DNA of 15,905 nucleotides from Lachnospiraceae bacterium UBA3863 (GTDB taxonomy: Bacteria > Bacillota > Clostridia > Lachnospirales > Lachnospiraceae): positions 1-15,905 of the forward strand of contig DGGX01000129.1 in the NCBI GenBank assembly GCA_002392385.1, written 5' to 3'. The stretch's first letter is position 1. Each line of letters starts with the position of its first letter. Shown here in pieces: positions 13,886 to 15,905 of this stretch. Made by a program: the position numbers and the translations under genes. The notes under the pieces were generated by a model, which saw only the letters and a program-made list of their open reading frames with translations, had not been told where the DNA came from and ran no database searches.

Positions 13886-15127
13886 TCACTCATGCGGATG
13901 TGCCGCCAGGTAATCGGTCAGCCCGGGCACGAATTTGGTCTTCCTGCCAAGGCCGGTCCGGAAGATGAAGGATGTCCCGTCATACTCATCATAATGGGGG
14001 AAGGCGTCCTCGATCATCTGGCGCGACCTCTCGTCAGCGGGGACGATGTAGTCGATCTTCTGACCGTTCTCGCGGATGCCCACGGAAGCATAGAGCAGGT
14101 CCGTGCCTCCGGCGCCGATATTGGCGGCCAGCGCCTCTTTCATCTGTCCGGCCAGCCGGGCAGCGGTCTCCTCATCGATGGCGTTGACCAGGCCGATGCC
14201 GAACTTCACGCCGCTGGCTTCATATTCCTTATAATCGGAGAAGAGGATCTCCTCCCCGGTCATGCCCTCATAGGAGAGCTTCTCGGCGTGCAGGCCATAG
14301 TAGTAAGCACCCACATCCCTGACGCCGGCCAGGTCCGCCAGCACCGTGACTGCCCGGCGGTCGGCCTCGGTCGTGGTCGATCCGGTCAGGTTATCCGTGT
14401 CTGAAAGCACGGCGCCCAGCATGAGGCGGGCGGTGGTGGGATCGATATCCACGCCGTAATTCATATAGTCCAGCCAGATGATGGTGGCGGTGGAGCCGAT
14501 GGGTCTGGCTTCATAGACGACCTGATGGCCGGTGGCAACGGTCCCCACTCCGTGGTGGTCCAGAATACCCACGATGTGGGCGTCCTGCATGCCTTCCGCC
14601 GCCTGGGCATATTCGCTGTGATCCACCAGGAAGACCGAAGTCCCCGCCGCGTCCTCCAGGACCGGCGGCGCCTCCACCCCTGCGTCCTGCAGGATGTAGG
14701 CCGTCTCCCGGTTGACCTCCGCCGTGATCCGCGCCTCCGCGGGATATCCCAGCTCGGTCAGCAGCCGGGCATAGGCGATGGCGCTGCATACAGTGTCCGA
14801 ATCCGGACTCCGATGACCGATCACATAGACGGGGCTGTCCCAGATATCCATGTTCTCAATGCCGGCCCGGTTGAGCATCTGCAGCTCTTCCTGCGTGACA
14901 GGAGAGACAGGGGCTTCCTGGTTATTCGGCGCATCCTGTCCGCCAGTCGCAGAACCCGCAGCCGACATTTCCTGCCCATCCTGTGCCGCAGCCGCGCCAC
15001 TCTCACTCACTTCTGCTTCCTGCACGCATCCCCGCGTGATCGCGGCGCCGGCGAGTCCTCCGACCACCGCCGCGATACAGACCGCCGCAGCCAGTGCCTG
15101 CAGGCTGAATTTTCTATTATTGCTCAT
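13886..15127 (-). CDS. membrane-anchored family II (DHH) inorganic pyrophosphatase homologue
   Basis: This 413-residue protein has an N-terminal hydrophobic segment (about residues 9-31), a low-complexity Ala/Gly/Glu/Gln linker to about 75, and then a complete manganese-dependent family II PPase module. The metal ligands line up: GHRSPDSD (His105, Asp109, Asp111), VDHSE (Asp169), LDHH (190-192) and LSDTDN (Asp243), with GSTATII at 211-217. The DHHA2 domain carries the basic motif GRKTKFVP (394-401), equivalent to SRKKQVVP. Family II PPases are normally cytoplasmic and lack any leader, so export or outer-face anchoring is unusual. Cys34 in TRGC is not a good lipobox, so a membrane anchor is more likely than a lipoprotein. 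AAGGAGG precedes the ATG. Its substrate outside the cell could be pyrophosphate or another phosphoester. Confidence 0.85.
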   Translation of the reverse strand: MSNNRKFSLQALAAAVCIAAVVGGLAGAAITRGCVQEAEVSESGAAAAQDGQEMSAAGSATGGQDAPNNQEAPVSPVTQEELQMLNRAGIENMDIWDSPVYVIGHRSPDSDTVCSAIAYARLLTELGYPAEARITAEVNRETAYILQDAGVEAPPVLEDAAGTSVFLVDHSEYAQAAEGMQDAHIVGILDHHGVGTVATGHQVVYEARPIGSTATIIWLDYMNYGVDIDPTTARLMLGAVLSDTDNLTGSTTTEADRRAVTVLADLAGVRDVGAYYYGLHAEKLSYEGMTGEEILFSDYKEYEASGVKFGIGLVNAIDEETAARLAGQMKEALAANIGAGGTDLLYASVGIRENGQKIDYIVPADERSRQMIEDAFPHYDEYDGTSFIFRTGLGRKTKFVPGLTDYLAAHPHE

Positions 15128-15193
15128 CTTGTGCCTCCTTCTCAGAGTATGTAAGGATACAGGTCAGATGCATGAGTACCTGCCATTACAGCG

Positions 15194-15202
15194 ATTATAA
15201 CA
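15194..15202 (-). promoter_or_regulatory. extended -10 promoter of the PPase-like gene
   Basis: Read on the minus strand, TGTTATAAT gives a consensus TATAAT with the extended TGn element, 66 bases before the start codon at 15127. No good -35 is present, because that position falls in the left arm of the neighbouring inverted repeat. Confidence 0.6.
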
Positions 15203-15208
15203 TTTCAT

Positions 15209-15327
15209 GGTCTCACAGGGGACGGTTCTCTGTGTGAATTGTTAGTCGGATGATCTTCCAGACCAGACATTTCCTGGCTCTCACAGAGAACCGTCCCCTG
15301 TGAGACCTGAGAACCCCTGTGAGAGCC
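15209..15327. repeat. perfect 26-bp inverted repeat plus degenerate third arm (REP/MITE-like)
   Basis: The arm at 15209-15234, containing GGGGACGGTTCTCTGTG, is exactly reverse-complemented at 15282-15307, around a 47-base centre. Directly after it, GAGAACCCCTGTGAGAGCC at 15309-15327 repeats the right arm with four bases missing. The core GGGGACGGTTCT is familiar from dispersed palindromic repeats in Clostridia and related bacteria, often linked to Y1-type transposases. No transposase is nearby. It sits between two divergent promoters. Confidence 0.8.
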
Positions 15328-15329
15328 AT

Positions 15330-15359
15330 TTGCGTCCGCCGCGCAGTCTGTTGTACAAT
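15330..15359 (+). promoter_or_regulatory. possible promoter of the HAD phosphatase gene
   Basis: TTGCGT at 15330-15335 and TACAAT at 15354-15359 are 18 bases apart. Transcription would start near 15366, leaving a leader of about 100 bases with potential small hairpins (TCCGCC with GGCGGA, GCCCC with GGGGC). Confidence 0.45.
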
Positions 15360-15468
15360 ATGCTATGGACGTCCGCCATTATAAGAGGTGAAGGCGGAGC
15401 ATGGGAGAGCAGCCCCGGTTCTTATGGGGCCGGACAGATCTACTGAGCAGACATAAGGAGAAGAAAGA

Positions 15469-15905
15469 ATGAAAGGGCAGACAGACAGGGAGAACTCCGG
15501 AGCGGTCAGGATCGGACTGATCGCGGTGATCGCGCTGTGTGCGGCGATCATGATCTATTCGATCCTGCACAGTGCAGGCGCGGGACAGGGAACCGGCGCG
15601 GCACAGGGGGCAGAAACAGAGCAGGCAGCCGGCGCAGAGCAGGAAACCGGAGCGGGACAGGAAGCGAACGCAGAGCAGGCGGCCGGTACAGAAGAGGCGG
15701 ACGGCGCGGACCAGAAGGTGCCGCTGTCGACTTACTGGACAGAGGACTCGGCGGCGGCGCAGAGTCTCCGGGAATATGTGACCATGGTGACCGACCCTTC
15801 GGACAAGGACAACTTTATTCCGGAGAAGGACAGGATCGCTGTTTTTGACATGGACGGGACGCTCACCTGCGAGACCTACTACACCTATTACGATACGATG
15901 ATGTT
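15469..15905 (+). CDS. membrane-anchored HAD-superfamily phosphatase (3' truncated by window)
   Basis: The frame is open from the ATG at 15469 to the window end (145 codons), with AAGGAG at 15455-15460 as ribosome site. Residues about 13-33 form a hydrophobic signal or anchor (VRIGLIAVIALCAAIMIYSI). A linker of imperfect Ala-Glu-Gln/Gly-Ala-Gln repeats follows to about 83. The start of a catalytic domain comes next: STYWTEDSAAAQSLREYV, then FIPEKDRIAVFDMDGTLTCET. DMDGT is HAD motif I, with the nucleophile Asp followed two residues later by the acid/base Asp. The order, with a short helix before FIP and a Tyr-rich stretch after motif I, resembles extracytoplasmic acid-phosphatase-like HAD proteins of Clostridia. 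Motifs II-IV lie beyond the window. The linker style resembles that of the divergent PPase-like protein, which suggests paired extracytoplasmic phosphate chemistry. Confidence 0.85.
   Translation, partial: MKGQTDRENSGAVRIGLIAVIALCAAIMIYSILHSAGAGQGTGAAQGAETEQAAGAEQETGAGQEANAEQAAGTEEADGADQKVPLSTYWTEDSAAAQSLREYVTMVTDPSDKDNFIPEKDRIAVFDMDGTLTCETYYTYYDTMM

Noticed and set aside
13867..13886. Terminator between the convergent LarA-like and PPase-like genes
   Set aside because: GGAGG/CCTCC forms only a 5-bp stem, and no T-tract follows on either strand.
12499..13893. Long minus-strand open frame opposite the LarA-like gene
   Set aside because: The + strand protein has clear conserved blocks throughout; the antisense translation has none.

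Overview
The window looks like chromosomal DNA of a moderately GC-rich anaerobic member of the Bacillota, most likely of the Lachnospiraceae/Oscillospiraceae type. The evidence is strong AAGGAGG-type ribosome binding sites, MATE and TRAP transporter genes of clostridial type, a lipoprotein TRAP binding protein and a family II pyrophosphatase homologue. This assignment is an inference from gene style; there is no rRNA or other marker in the window.

Bases 1-1600 hold the 3' end of threonyl-tRNA synthetase (thrS), a small membrane protein gene and a small soluble protein gene, closed by a perfect 15-bp hairpin. Bases 1604-2140 are a gene graveyard: a MATE transporter start, a MATE C-terminal piece and a TRAP DctM C-terminal piece are joined by deletions and end at an intact terminator. 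Bases 2170-2610 are non-coding and highly structured, with a nested 17-bp inverted repeat followed by a tandem array of exactly 71-bp units, each of which can fold into a hairpin.

Bases 2692-13866 are a sugar-acid (aldonate/uronate-like) utilisation locus, all on the + strand. It encodes a FrlC-like TIM-barrel epimerase, a KduD-like SDR, an LgoD-like zinc dehydrogenase, an IclR/KdgR-type regulator, a D-2-hydroxyacid dehydrogenase, a DgoK-like kinase and a DapA/NanA-family aldolase. These are followed by a complete TRAP transporter (DctP lipoprotein, DctQ, DctM) and a LarA-superfamily (DUF2088) protein. Two promoters carry the same 27-bp operator-like element built on TGAAA-N5-TTTYA, the shape of a KdgR box. 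This makes the locus a two-transcript regulon, probably controlled by the IclR protein. No dehydratase is visible, which leaves the route to a 2-keto-3-deoxy acid open; the LarA-like protein is the unusual component. The substrate cannot be named from sequence.

Bases 13886-15905 form a divergent pair of predicted extracytoplasmic phosphatase-type proteins. On the minus strand is a membrane-anchored family II (DHH) inorganic pyrophosphatase homologue. On the plus strand is a membrane-anchored HAD-superfamily phosphatase, cut by the window end. Between their promoters lies a perfect 26-bp inverted repeat with a degenerate extra copy, which looks like a REP/MITE-type element.
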